64,000 nt of DNA from Corynebacterium minutissimum (GCF_000805675.1 NZ_JSEF01000017.1:1-64000), one strand, 5' to 3'. Counted from the first letter of the stretch, positions 1 to 7,434 are shown. Notes: generated by a model from the sequence alone, not told the origin. Numbers and translations: made by a program.

Positions 1-120
1 ACTATTGAGTTCTCACACATCATCCGCACACCACAAGAAAATTAACCAAACGTTAACCTCTCGCAAGCGGCCCGAACAACATTACCCAACAAGCCCAACC
101 AAAGTCAAACCCACCGAACA
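1..120 (-). promoter_or_regulatory. promoter and leader of an rRNA operon running off the left edge
   Basis: On the minus strand, positions 23-1 read ATGATGTGTGAGAACTCAAT and continue AGT. This is the antiterminator-like leader motif (GAGAACTCAATAGTG) found just ahead of 16S rRNA in actinobacteria. Upstream of it lies a sigma-A-type promoter: -35 TTGACT (complement of 103-108), an 18-base spacer and -10 TAATGT (complement of 79-84). The 16S gene itself is not in the window. That an rrn operon follows is inference from the leader motif; the motif and promoter boxes are seen directly. Confidence 0.65.
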
Positions 121-211
121 AACATTGTTCAAACATCTACCACCAGTTAACCTCACGGCTACCTCGCGGCGACCCCGATAAATATACGCACACCCCAAAC
201 AAACAACAAAT

Positions 212-241
212 CCCCAGTACAACCGCAAGGTTGAACCGGGG
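212..241 (-). terminator. murA: probable terminator of murA
   Basis: Downstream of the murA stop, on the minus strand, a hairpin pairs CCCC (238-241 complement) with GGGG (212-215 complement) and has an inner CAACC/GGTTG stem. It is followed by a T-rich run (ATTTGTTGTTTGTTT). It separates murA from the rrn promoter that lies further downstream on the same strand. Confidence 0.5.
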
Positions 242-266
242 GGGAGACGTCGCCAAGCATTGCTCC

Positions 267-1541
267 TTAGTAGAGCTCCTCCTCCTGCGTGCGCTCGATG
301 GTGGCACCCAGAGCCTGAAGGTTCTCCACGAAGTTCGGGTAACCGCGATCAATGTGGAAGACGTCGTGAACCGTAGTTGTCTCATCCGCGCACAGTGCAG
401 AGAGGACTAAACCTGCACCGGCGCGAATGTCAGAACTCCAGACATGGGTAGAGGACAGCTGTTCCTGACCACGGATAACAACGTGATGGCCGTCAACCTG
501 CGCATCGGCACCAAGGCGCAGCATCTCATCGACAAAACGGAAACGAGACTCGAAGACATTCTCTGTGATGATGGAAGTTCCCTGCGCTACAGAAGAAAGC
601 CCGATGGCAATCGGCTGCAGATCCGTGGGGAAGCCGGGATACGGCAAGGTCTGGTAGTCCACCGCAGTTGGGCGGCGGTCCATGCGCACGCGGAATCCGT
701 TGACATAGGCTTCAATCTCGGCGCCGGCAGACTTGAGCTTCTCCAACGGAAGGTGCAGATGCTTTGGCGCAATGCCCCCAACTGTAATGTCACCCCGCGT
801 CATCACAGCAGCATAAGCCCAGGTACCGGCAACGATGCGGTCACCAATAACCTCGTGCTCGGTCGGGTGCAGTTTCTCCACTCCCCTAATGGTGATGGTG
901 GAGGTTCCTTCACCCTCGATATCAGCACCCATCTCCTTGAGCATGAGACACAGGTCAACGATCTCCGGCTCGCGGGCGGCATTGTGTAGCTGAGTTTCAC
1001 CCTCCGCAAGAACAGCGGCAGTAAGAATGTTTTCGGTCGCACCCACAGAAGGAAAGTCGAGTTTGATGCTGGCACCGCGCAAATGCTCCGCTTCAGCCAC
1101 GACAGCTCCATGCTCAATGCGGGTGCTTGCGCCGAGCTTCTCGAGACCAGATTGGTGCATATCGAGCGGGCGAGAACCGATAGCATCGCCGCCAGGGAGC
1201 GCCACCTTGGCGTGGCCACACCGCGAGGTAAGGGGGCCAAGCACGCACACCGACGCGCGGAACTGACGCACCGCGTCGAAGTCTGCGTTGGAATGAAGCT
1301 CGGCGGGCGTTGTAATACGCACCGTGTGGCCCTCAATCTCCACCGAGCAGCCAAGTCCTTCGAGGACCTTGCGCATCAGGGGGACATCGAGAATCTCAGG
1401 ACAGTTGGTCAGCGTGGTGGTGCCCTCCGCCAACAAAGCCGCAGCCATAAGCTTCAGCACACTGTTTTTGGCACCGTCCACCTTTACGGTGCCCTGCAGG
1501 CGCGCCCCACCGGAGACAATAAATTGGTCTTTCACGCCCAC
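267..1541 (-). CDS. murA: UDP-N-acetylglucosamine 1-carboxyvinyltransferase
   Basis: First committed step of peptidoglycan synthesis: transfers enolpyruvate from PEP to UDP-GlcNAc in the cytoplasm. The 424-aa length fits the EPSP-synthase-like family. The substrate-binding GAKNS is at residues 23-27. The loop motif is [11 protein letters not shown] with Asp119, where E. coli MurA has the catalytic Cys115; Cys-to-Asp at this site is the known basis of fosfomycin insensitivity in M. tuberculosis MurA. The start is a GTG at 1541 (a second GTG at 1535 is possible), preceded by a weak GTAGGTAAG. It begins 15 bases after the ramA stop, so the two genes are probably co-transcribed. Confidence 0.95.
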   Translation of the reverse strand: MGVKDQFIVSGGARLQGTVKVDGAKNSVLKLMAAALLAEGTTTLTNCPEILDVPLMRKVLEGLGCSVEIEGHTVRITTPAELHSNADFDAVRQFRASVCVLGPLTSRCGHAKVALPGGDAIGSRPLDMHQSGLEKLGASTRIEHGAVVAEAEHLRGASIKLDFPSVGATENILTAAVLAEGETQLHNAAREPEIVDLCLMLKEMGADIEGEGTSTITIRGVEKLHPTEHEVIGDRIVAGTWAYAAVMTRGDITVGGIAPKHLHLPLEKLKSAGAEIEAYVNGFRVRMDRRPTAVDYQTLPYPGFPTDLQPIAIGLSSVAQGTSIITENVFESRFRFVDEMLRLGADAQVDGHHVVIRGQEQLSSTHVWSSDIRAGAGLVLSALCADETTTVHDVFHIDRGYPNFVENLQALGATIERTQEEELY

Positions 1542-1556
1542 CCAACTTACCTACAA

Positions 1557-2396
1557 TCAGGGCAACGCGCCGATGCGACGTGCTGCATTCACCGCTTCAT
1601 AACGGGTATGAGCACCGAGTTTACGCATTACAGAGCGCAAATAAGACTTCACGGTCTCGGCACCGATTCCCATTTCTTCGGCGGCTTCCACATTGGTATG
1701 GCCGAGCGCCACGCACGACAGAACATCGAGCTCGCGAGCAGACAGCTTGGTGGACTGCTTGACGCGTACCGGAGAGACCATTTGGTCACAGAGAGCCTCG
1801 AGTTCCTTACGCAGATCCTCATCTGAGACGCGGTTGGCCAACATACGCAGCTTGGAGTGAGTAGAACGCACCTGCTCCCACTCCGCACCATTCATCACGT
1901 GTCCACGGGCGGCACCGCCCTTGCCCCCATCAGCGCGACGAAGGGCTGAGTTCACCGCAAGGTCCTGCTCCAAGCAACGAGCGGTCATGGTGACTTCTTC
2001 AATCACCTTGTCACCCAAACGCACCGGCGAGTGAACACCGACATAGAGAACACCGCGAATCTCCCGCTGGACAGTGACCGGCACCGCAACAATGGAGTGA
2101 AGACCTTCGTCCTGGATATAACGGTCATTCTCATGACTAATCGTCGTGGCGCGAGTGTAGTCAGAAACACCGACGGCGCGGCGCGTGCTCACCACGCGTC
2201 CACCGACACCCACGTTGGCGTCAATCACGAGGTTTTGTAGCGCCGGAGTGCGCAGACCTACCCACTGGGTAATCTGCAGACGATTATCCGGCAGAAGGGT
2301 TCCGTACATAGTGACGGGAATACCCGTAGCAGTCTTCAACGACGACAGCGCTGCGCGTACGGCCTCGTCGTCATCCTTGAGTCGATGCGGCTCCAT
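1557..2396 (-). CDS. ramA: LuxR-family transcriptional regulator of acetate metabolism (RamA)
   Basis: Master regulator of acetate and carbon metabolism in corynebacteria. I placed the start at the ATG at 2396 because the 279-aa product then aligns from its first residues with C. glutamicum RamA as I remember it (EPHRLKDDDEAVR...). A longer frame runs further upstream but crosses the promoter. Residues ~20-150 look like a GAF-type sensor domain (GVGGRVVSTRR; HSIVAVPV). Residues ~215-279 are a LuxR helix-turn-helix (LSARELDVLSCVALGHTN; GAETVKSYLRSVMRKLG). The upstream region carries three evenly spaced CGGGGGTA octamers that match RamA-type G-tract sites, suggesting autoregulation. murA follows closely. 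Confidence 0.93.
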   Translation of the reverse strand: MEPHRLKDDDEAVRAALSSLKTATGIPVTMYGTLLPDNRLQITQWVGLRTPALQNLVIDANVGVGGRVVSTRRAVGVSDYTRATTISHENDRYIQDEGLHSIVAVPVTVQREIRGVLYVGVHSPVRLGDKVIEEVTMTARCLEQDLAVNSALRRADGGKGGAARGHVMNGAEWEQVRSTHSKLRMLANRVSDEDLRKELEALCDQMVSPVRVKQSTKLSARELDVLSCVALGHTNVEAAEEMGIGAETVKSYLRSVMRKLGAHTRYEAVNAARRIGALP

Positions 2397-2412
2397 GAGA
2401 CTCTCTCTTACT

Positions 2413-2502
2413 CGGGGGTAACCAGCAGGTGCACCCATATCCCCCGCTGCGAACGGGGGTAGGCGAACACTGTTTGTGAAGTATAACCGGCCGACGGGGG
2501 TA
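2413..2502. promoter_or_regulatory. three CGGGGGTA octamers at 41-bp spacing (candidate RamA autoregulatory sites)
   Basis: CGGGGGTA occurs at 2413-2420, 2454-2461 and 2495-2502, each exactly 41 bases from the next; an inverted CCCCC sits at 2441-2445. The ramA promoter -10 box is probably TATACT (complement of 2480-2485), so the distal octamer lies in the -35/-10 region and the proximal one lies just ahead of the ramA start. RamA is known to bind short G4-6 tracts flanked by A/C and T. Autoregulation here is inference. Confidence 0.6.
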
Positions 2503-2576
2503 ATTCTAAATCGCGCCACGCAGCTCACAGTCTGAGAATCCCACATCCTATGCCCGAATGATCTGTCCAGAATTTA

Positions 2577-2592
2577 TATACCACTTTGTCTA
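2577..2592. promoter_or_regulatory. McbR-like operator ahead of cysK
   Basis: TATAC-N6-GTCTA differs by one base from TAGAC-N6-GTCTA, the consensus I remember for the sulfur repressor McbR of C. glutamicum, whose regulon includes cysK. It lies 60 bases ahead of the cysK start, where a repressor could cover the promoter. Sequence seen, function inferred. Confidence 0.45.
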
Positions 2593-2651
2593 CTAGCGGA
2601 GTGTAAGGTGTCTGCTGTACGTCAGAACTTATTTCCAAAGGAGTCCACATC

Positions 2652-3587
2652 GTGGCTGTCTACAACAACATTCTGGAAACCATCGGCGGCACCCCGCTCG
2701 TCCGCCTCAACCGCCTTACCGAGGGCCTCGGCGCAGAGGTCCTGGTGAAGGTCGAGTCCTTTAACCCGGCCAACTCCGTGAAGGACCGCATCGCCAAGGC
2801 GATTGTCGACGCCGCCGTAGAATCCGGCCAGCTCAAGCCTGGCGGCACCATCGTTGAGGCCACCTCCGGCAACACCGGTATTGGCCTGGCACTCGTCGGT
2901 GCTGCACAGGGCTACAAGGTCATCCTGACCATGCCGGAGACTATGTCCAACGAGCGCAAGGTTCTGCTCCGCGCCTACGGTGCTGAAATCGTCCTCACCC
3001 CGGGTGCTGCTGGCATGAAGGGTGCAGTGGAAAAGGCTAACGAGATTATCGCCGAGACCCCGAACGCCATCCTGGCTTCCCAGTTCGCTAACGAGGCCAA
3101 CCCGAAGATCCACGAGCAGACCACTGGTCCGGAGATTTGGAAGGACGCTGAGGGCAAGGTTGATGCCTTCGTTGCTGGCGTGGGCACTGGCGGCACCGTC
3201 ACCGGTGTTGGCCGCTACCTGCGCTCCCAGAACTCCGACGCCTACCTCGTTGCCGTCGAGCCGTCCGACTCCCCGGTTCTCTCCGAGGGCAAGGCTGGCC
3301 CGCACAAGATTCAGGGCATTGGCGCCAACTTCGTGCCGGAGGTTCTGGACCGCGAAATCCTCAACGAGGTTCTCACCGCTACCACCGAGGAGTCCGTGTC
3401 TACTGCACGCAAGCTCGCTACCGAGGAAGGCCTGCTGGTCGGTATCTCGTCCGGTGCGAACGTCTCCGCTGCTCTGAAGCTGGCTGCTCGTGAGGAATTC
3501 AAGGGCAAGACCATCGTGGTGGTTGCTCCGGACTTCGGCGAGCGTTACGTCTCCACCATCCTCTTCGAGGACATCCGCGAGGCATAG
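2652..3587 (+). CDS. cysK: cysteine synthase A (O-acetylserine sulfhydrylase)
   Basis: Makes L-cysteine from O-acetylserine and sulfide with PLP as cofactor. The 311-aa protein has the PLP-binding lysine in NSVKDRIA (Lys44), the substrate-loop TSGNTGIGLA (71-80) and the glycine-rich phosphate loop GVGTGGTVTGVG. The start is GTG at 2652 with a strong AAAGGAG at 2637-2643. cysE, which supplies O-acetylserine, follows 68 bases downstream on the same strand but behind a terminator-like hairpin. Confidence 0.97.
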   Translation: MAVYNNILETIGGTPLVRLNRLTEGLGAEVLVKVESFNPANSVKDRIAKAIVDAAVESGQLKPGGTIVEATSGNTGIGLALVGAAQGYKVILTMPETMSNERKVLLRAYGAEIVLTPGAAGMKGAVEKANEIIAETPNAILASQFANEANPKIHEQTTGPEIWKDAEGKVDAFVAGVGTGGTVTGVGRYLRSQNSDAYLVAVEPSDSPVLSEGKAGPHKIQGIGANFVPEVLDREILNEVLTATTEESVSTARKLATEEGLLVGISSGANVSAALKLAAREEFKGKTIVVVAPDFGERYVSTILFEDIREA

Positions 3588-3602
3588 CCGAACCCAGCGA
3601 AT

Positions 3603-3632
3603 AAAAGCGCCCTATTTTCCTAGGGCGCTTTT
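3603..3632 (+). terminator. Rho-independent terminator between cysK and cysE
   Basis: AAAAGCGCCCTA (3603-3614) pairs perfectly with TAGGGCGCTTTT (3621-3632) across a TTTTCC loop, and T residues follow. It should end or reduce cysK transcripts ahead of cysE. Confidence 0.85.
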
Positions 3633-3655
3633 TCTTTATAGATAGGATAGTTCGC

Positions 3656-4219
3656 ATGCACATCTTAAAGATGATCCGCGAGGACCTTGACAATGCCCGC
3701 GATCACGACCCAGCTGCCCGCGGTGACGTGGAGAATGCCGTGGTCTACTCCGGTCTCCATGCCATATGGTCACACCGCCTTTCCCATCGCATGTGGAAGC
3801 GCGGCTGGCGCAGCCCAGCTCGCATCCTGGCACAGTTGAATCGCTTCTTTACCGGCGTGGAAATCCACCCCGGGGCCACCATTGGGCGCCGCTTCTTCAT
3901 TGACCACGGCATGGGAATCGTCATCGGTGAGACCGCCGAAATCGGCGACGGCGTCATGCTCTATCACGGCGTTACCCTCGGCGGCCAGGTGCTCACACAA
4001 ACCAAGCGCCACCCCACCATTGAGGACAACGTGACCATTGGCGCCGGCGCCAAGGTCTTGGGCCCCATCACCATCGGCGAAGGCTCCGCAGTGGGCGCTA
4101 ACGCCGTGGTGACCAAAGATGTGCCCCCAAACCACATCGCAATCGGTATCCCCGCTAAGAACCGTCCCCGCAAGAAGGACGAGCGCATCAAGCTGGTGGA
4201 CCCGGATTACTACATCTAG
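3656..4219 (+). CDS. cysE: serine O-acetyltransferase
   Basis: Acetylates L-serine to O-acetylserine, the acceptor used by CysK. At 187 aa it is the short form typical of Gram-positives. It has a helical N-terminus (residues 1-60) and a left-handed parallel beta-helix of hexapeptide repeats ([36 protein letters not shown]). The H-x-G-M-G-I-V segment and the HPTIEDNV region carry the conserved active-site histidines. The stop overlaps the stop of the facing acetyltransferase gene by the four bases CTAG (4216-4219). Confidence 0.96.
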   Translation: MHILKMIREDLDNARDHDPAARGDVENAVVYSGLHAIWSHRLSHRMWKRGWRSPARILAQLNRFFTGVEIHPGATIGRRFFIDHGMGIVIGETAEIGDGVMLYHGVTLGGQVLTQTKRHPTIEDNVTIGAGAKVLGPITIGEGSAVGANAVVTKDVPPNHIAIGIPAKNRPRKKDERIKLVDPDYYI

Positions 4220-4509
4220 AGGTTGCCCTCACGCGTGGTAAGCGGCTGGTAGTCAGGGTTCTTCTCGATGAACCCTGCCACAGCACTGCAGGAAGGGATG
4301 ACTTGACGGGCTGCCGTCGATTCATCATCCAGCGCTGCCTGGATGAGAGTCTTCGACAGACCTTGCCCCTGGAAGGCATCGTGGATGACGGTGTGGGTGA
4401 ACTCGCGGGTGGTTGCGGTATCGGCGTACTCGGCGAAGCCCGCCTCTTTCCCATCAACAGTGATAACGAAACGGGATTGATCGGTTTGGTGCGCAACTGA
4501 AGTAGTCAT
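4216..4509 (-). CDS. small GNAT-family N-acetyltransferase (YjdJ-like)
   Basis: A 97-aa single-domain acetyltransferase of the compact YjdJ/Gtn10-like type. The acetyl-CoA loop is [10 protein letters not shown], preceded by the beta-bulge TREFTHTVI. The substrate is unknown. I chose the ATG at 4509 (TTSVAHQTD...); the ATG at 4518 (GAMTTS...) is equally in frame and neither has a convincing ribosome site. The gene converges on cysE with a 4-base overlap. Confidence 0.8.
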   Translation of the reverse strand: MTTSVAHQTDQSRFVITVDGKEAGFAEYADTATTREFTHTVIHDAFQGQGLSKTLIQAALDDESTAARQVIPSCSAVAGFIEKNPDYQPLTTREGNL

Positions 4510-4556
4510 AGCGCCCATTAAACCAAAAAGCGACCCACCACAGACAGAGACAAAAG

Positions 4557-4582
4557 AACCCCCTCCATAACTGGAGGGGGTT
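4557..4582 (-). terminator. terminator after tRNA-Phe
   Basis: A perfect stem AACCCCCTCC / GGAGGGGGTT with a six-base loop. On the minus strand it is followed by CTTTTG and lies just past the 3' end of tRNA-Phe. Confidence 0.75.
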
Positions 4583-4590
4583 TGCTCTTG

Positions 4591-4663
4591 TGGCCAGAGC
4601 CAGGATCGAACTGGCGACCCCACACTTTTCAGGCGTGTGCTCTACCGACTGAGCTATCTGGCC
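4591..4663 (-). tRNA. tRNA-Phe (GAA)
   Basis: Minus-strand cloverleaf of 73 nt. The acceptor stem is GGCCAGA/TCTGGCC with discriminator A, the anticodon loop is CTGAAAA (GAA), and the T-loop is GTTCGATC. CCA is not encoded. Confidence 0.97.
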
Positions 4664-4684
4664 AGAAGCCACAAGGGACTTCGG

Positions 4685-4758
4685 CGACCCTGACGGGACT
4701 TGAACCCGCGACCTCCGCCGTGACAGGGCGGCGCGCTAACCAACTGCGCCACAGGGCC
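4685..4758 (-). tRNA. tRNA-Asp (GTC), copy 1
   Basis: Minus-strand 74-nt cloverleaf. The acceptor is GGCCCTG/CAGGGTC with a G-U pair at position 2 and discriminator G; the anticodon loop CTGTCAC gives GTC. The gene sequence is identical to the copy at 5069-5142. It lies 21 bases upstream of tRNA-Phe, so the two are probably co-transcribed. Confidence 0.97.
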
Positions 4759-4936
4759 ATTTTCAATTATCTCTTGTGCGCTGGGCACGAATAAGTACTC
4801 TACACAACGCTTCAGAAAGTCACCAAATCACCATGTCAACTCCAGTTTTCAGGCAAGTTTGAACGCCCTCATCGCAGCCTCGTCATTCGCACTAGACCTA
4901 TAAGTCTCTTCTCTCTCGGAACCGTGGTCCGGAAGG

Positions 4937-4963
4937 CCTAAACAACACATTGTGTCGTTTAGG
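4937..4963. repeat. 27-bp near-perfect palindrome
   Basis: CCTAAACAACACA is mirrored by TGTGTCGTTTAGG around T4950, with a single mismatched pair. There is no T-run typical of a terminator on either side, so it looks more like an operator or a structured RNA element. No neighbour makes its role clear. Confidence 0.55.
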
Positions 4964-5005
4964 GCTAAAGGTTAGAAACCGGAGAAGGTGCCATAACAAC
5001 GACAA

Positions 5006-5045
5006 ACGCCCCGAAGCTTGTTTCTTTAACAACGCTTCGGGGCGT
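5006..5045 (-). terminator. terminator after tRNA-Asp copy 2
   Basis: ACGCCCCGAAGC (5006-5017) pairs perfectly with GCTTCGGGGCGT (5034-5045). On the minus strand the stem is followed by TTGTCGTTG, a modest T-rich tail, 24 bases after tRNA-Asp(2). Confidence 0.7.
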
Positions 5046-5068
5046 AACAATGGCCTTTATAAAAATGG

Positions 5069-5142
5069 CGACCCTGACGGGACTTGAACCCGCGACCTCC
5101 GCCGTGACAGGGCGGCGCGCTAACCAACTGCGCCACAGGGCC
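5069..5142 (-). tRNA. tRNA-Asp (GTC), copy 2
   Basis: The 74-nt gene is identical to tRNA-Asp at 4685-4758, including the GTC anticodon loop. It follows tRNA-Glu by 37 bases on the minus strand, giving a Glu-Asp pair. Confidence 0.97.
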
Positions 5143-5179
5143 ATACGTATTCTTTTATGCACCAACACAGGGGTGTTGG

Positions 5180-5252
5180 TACCCCCAACGGGATTCGAAC
5201 CCGTGCCGCCGCCGTGAAAGGGCGGTGTCCTAGGCCGCTAGACGATGGGGGC
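5180..5252 (-). tRNA. tRNA-Glu (TTC)
   Basis: Minus-strand 73-nt cloverleaf. The acceptor is GCCCCCA/TGGGGGT with discriminator A, and the anticodon loop CTTTCAC gives TTC. A small ACCAACAC/GTGTTGGT hairpin (5161-5180) abuts the 3' end and may help processing. Confidence 0.97.
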
Positions 5253-5336
5253 CCGTTGCCGTTCAGGCAACTTCGTAAAAATATACTGGAGATATCCTCC
5301 CTTAACCAAATCGCCCCGGCAGAAAGGCAGAAAATT

Positions 5337-5669
5337 ATGGCTGACCAGCAGGATACCTGCTCCTGTCACGAACCCGGAGTGCACGGCTATAACTCCGATA
5401 GCGAACAGAAAGCGAAGTATCTAGCCCGCCTCAAGCGCATTGAGGGGCAAACCCGTGGCATTCACCGCATGATTGATGAGGACCAGTACTGCATTGACAT
5501 CATCACCCAGATTTCGGCAGTGACCTCAGCACTCGAGAACGTCTCCCTAGCGCTCCTTGAGGACCACATTGAGCACTGTGTAGCCGGCGCTGCCGCCACA
5601 GACGAGCACGAGGCCACAGAGAAGCTTGAGGAGGCCATGAGGGCCATCAGGAAGCTCGTTAAGAGCTAA
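5337..5669 (+). CDS. csoR: CsoR-family metal-sensing transcriptional repressor
   Basis: A 110-aa all-helical DUF156 repressor. The Cu(I) ligand set is exact: Cys52 (QYCIDI), His77 and Cys81 (HIEHC), spaced C-x24-H-x3-C as in M. tuberculosis CsoR C36/H61/C65. This favours copper sensing over the formaldehyde or sulfide branches, which lack this triad. The N-terminal 22 residues add Cys8, Cys10 and His residues (CSCHEPGVHG), an extra metal-binding-looking tail. The start is the ATG at 5337 behind GAAAGG; a longer frame would run through tRNA-Glu. No copper ATPase or chaperone is adjacent; tRNA genes flank it on both sides. Confidence 0.9.
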   Translation: MADQQDTCSCHEPGVHGYNSDSEQKAKYLARLKRIEGQTRGIHRMIDEDQYCIDIITQISAVTSALENVSLALLEDHIEHCVAGAAATDEHEATEKLEEAMRAIRKLVKS

Positions 5670-5713
5670 CAGAGATTGAGGAATAGGCATCGGAGGGCAT
5701 AGAGCAAAAAGAA

Positions 5714-5737
5714 AGGAGCCGCCCAAAGGCGGCTCCT
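5714..5737 (-). terminator. terminator after tRNA-Lys
   Basis: AGGAGCCGCC / GGCGGCTCCT stem with a CAAA-type loop. On the minus strand it is followed by TTCTTTTTGC. It may also stop csoR transcripts from the other side. Confidence 0.85.
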
Positions 5738-5741
5738 ACTG

Positions 5742-5814
5742 TGGGCCCTGCGGGGATCGAACCCGCGACCTGCGGATTAAAAGTCCGTAGCTCTACCAGC
5801 TGAGCTAAAGGCCC
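5742..5814 (-). tRNA. tRNA-Lys (TTT)
   Basis: Minus-strand 73-nt cloverleaf. The acceptor is GGGCCTT/AGGGCCC, the anticodon loop is CTTTTAA (TTT), and the discriminator is A. Confidence 0.97.
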
Positions 5815-5858
5815 AACGTTCCTACATTGTAGTAGGTGGGCTTCTGGAAAAGAAAATA

Positions 5859-5892
5859 GCCCTCACCTAGTTCAGTTTGAAACGGTGAGGGC
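5859..5892 (-). terminator. actA: terminator of actA
   Basis: GCCCTCACC (5859-5867) pairs with GGTGAGGGC (5884-5892). On the minus strand the stem is followed by TATTTTCTTTTCC, just downstream of the actA stop. Confidence 0.85.
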
Positions 5893-5931
5893 CGGTATCC
5901 GGCACTAAAGGCCGTGGGGTGGATGAGCGAA

Positions 5932-7434
5932 CTAGCCGCGCATGTCACCCTTCTCCATGAAGTTCACCTGGAACTCGAAGGCGGTCTTCAGATCGTGCGG
6001 GGTGTGCTGGAACTTGTTGGCCTTGGCGCGCTCGAAGTACTCCTCCAGCAGCGGACGGTAGTCCGGGTGAGCCACGGCGATAACCTTCTCAACGCGCTCC
6101 TTCGGTGCCAAGCCACGGAGGTCAGCAACGCCGTATTCGGTGATGATAACCATGGTGTCGTGCTCAGTGTGGTCGGTGTGGGACACGAAGGGCACGATGG
6201 CGGAGATTGCGCCATCCTTGGCCACGGACGGGGACACGAAGGTGGAGATGTAGGCGTTACGGGTGAAGTCACCAGAGCCACCGGTACCGTTCATGATGCG
6301 GGAGCCGGAGACGTTGGTGGAGTTGATGTTGCCGTAGATATCGCCCTCAATCATGCCGTTGGAGGAAATCAGGCCCACGCGGCGGATAACCTCCGGGTGG
6401 TTGGATACCTGCTGCGGGCGCAGGATGATGTGCTTGGCGTAGCGCTCTGCCTCAGCGTTCATCTTGTCTGCGTACTCCGGGGACAGCGCGAAGGAGGTAG
6501 CAGAAGCGACGGTCATCTTGCCGGCATCAATCAGGTCGAGCATGCCGTCCTGGATCACCTCGGTATAAGCCTGGATGTTCTCAAACTTGGAATCCAGCAG
6601 GCCAGCCATCACGGCATTCGGGACGTTGCCCACGCCAGACTGCATGATGAACTTGTCATACTCGAGGCGGCCAGCAGCGACCTCGCCTTCAAGAAACTCG
6701 ATGAAGTTCGCAGCAATCTTCTCAGAGACCTCATCCGGAGCCTTAAACGGCGCGTTGCGGTCCGGAGCGTTGGTCTTGACCACGGCCACGACCTTCTCTT
6801 CCGGAATCTCAATGAAGGTAGTACCAACGCGGTCAGCCGGCTTAGTGATCGGAATCGGCTGACGGTTGGGCAGCTTCTCAATCTTGTAGATATCGTGCAT
6901 GCCCTCGAGGTTCTCGGACTGCCACTCGTTGATCTCAATAATGATCTTGTCAGCGGCCTCGATGTACTCGAGGTTGTTGCCCACCGCAGAAGACGGAACG
7001 ATGTTGCCGTTCTCATCAATACGGACGGCCTCAATAATGGCTACCTGGAAGTCACCATAGAAGCCCTCTTCAACCTGCTGGCCAGAGTGGGAAAGGTGGA
7101 TGTCCTGGTAGAGGGCGGAGCCGTCGTTAAAGCGGTTACGCAGCGCCGGATCCGAGTTGTACGGAGAGCGGAAGCGGATAGCGTTGGCTTCTGCCAGCAC
7201 GCCGTCACAGTCCGGGGCAGTGGAGGCGCCGGAGAATACGTCGATCTTAAACTCCTCGCCCGCTTCGTGAGCGGTCTTGGCCTTCTCAGCGATGGCAGTG
7301 GGCAGGGCCTTCGGGTAGCCAGCGCCGGTAAAGCCGGAGATACCAACACGGTCACCGTGGTTGACAAACTTTGCAGCCTCGTCGGCGCTCATAACAAGCT
7401 TCTCAAACGGTGCGTACGCGATTCTCTCAGACAT
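5932..7434 (-). CDS. actA: acetyl-CoA:CoA transferase / acetyl-CoA hydrolase family
   Basis: Moves CoA between acetyl-CoA and an acid such as succinate, linking acetate release or uptake to the TCA cycle. The 500-aa protein closely resembles C. glutamicum ActA as I remember it and the succinyl-CoA:acetate CoA-transferase family. The catalytic glutamate is probably Glu292 in AYTEVIQDG, preceded by the oxyanion-loop GVGNVPNAV (268-276). The CoA-binding glycine loops GFTGAGYPKALP and GGSGDFTRNAY are present. The start ATG at 7434 has a strong AAAGGAGG just ahead. A terminator-like hairpin lies in the leader (7455-7480). RamA (above) is the expected regulator. Confidence 0.92.
   Translation of the reverse strand: MSERIAYAPFEKLVMSADEAAKFVNHGDRVGISGFTGAGYPKALPTAIAEKAKTAHEAGEEFKIDVFSGASTAPDCDGVLAEANAIRFRSPYNSDPALRNRFNDGSALYQDIHLSHSGQQVEEGFYGDFQVAIIEAVRIDENGNIVPSSAVGNNLEYIEAADKIIIEINEWQSENLEGMHDIYKIEKLPNRQPIPITKPADRVGTTFIEIPEEKVVAVVKTNAPDRNAPFKAPDEVSEKIAANFIEFLEGEVAAGRLEYDKFIMQSGVGNVPNAVMAGLLDSKFENIQAYTEVIQDGMLDLIDAGKMTVASATSFALSPEYADKMNAEAERYAKHIILRPQQVSNHPEVIRRVGLISSNGMIEGDIYGNINSTNVSGSRIMNGTGGSGDFTRNAYISTFVSPSVAKDGAISAIVPFVSHTDHTEHDTMVIITEYGVADLRGLAPKERVEKVIAVAHPDYRPLLEEYFERAKANKFQHTPHDLKTAFEFQVNFMEKGDMRG

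Larger units (their letters stand above)
4759..5068. other. 310-bp intergenic region between the two tRNA-Asp genes
   Basis: No protein gene is supported here. The region must hold the promoter for tRNA-Asp(1)/tRNA-Phe (a TTGACA is seen on the minus strand, complement of 4833-4838). It also holds a 27-bp near-palindrome (4937-4963) and a terminator-like hairpin (5006-5045), listed separately. Confidence 0.6.

Noticed and set aside
4685-5142. Duplicated tRNA-Asp genes as att sites of an integrated element
   Set aside because: No integrase or phage-like genes lie between or beside them; the interval is 310 bp of non-coding DNA, so a simple gene duplication is enough.
5161-5180. ACCAACAC/GTGTTGGT hairpin as a terminator of tRNA-Glu
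   Set aside because: It overlaps the last base of the tRNA and is followed on the minus strand by an A-rich, not T-rich, stretch.
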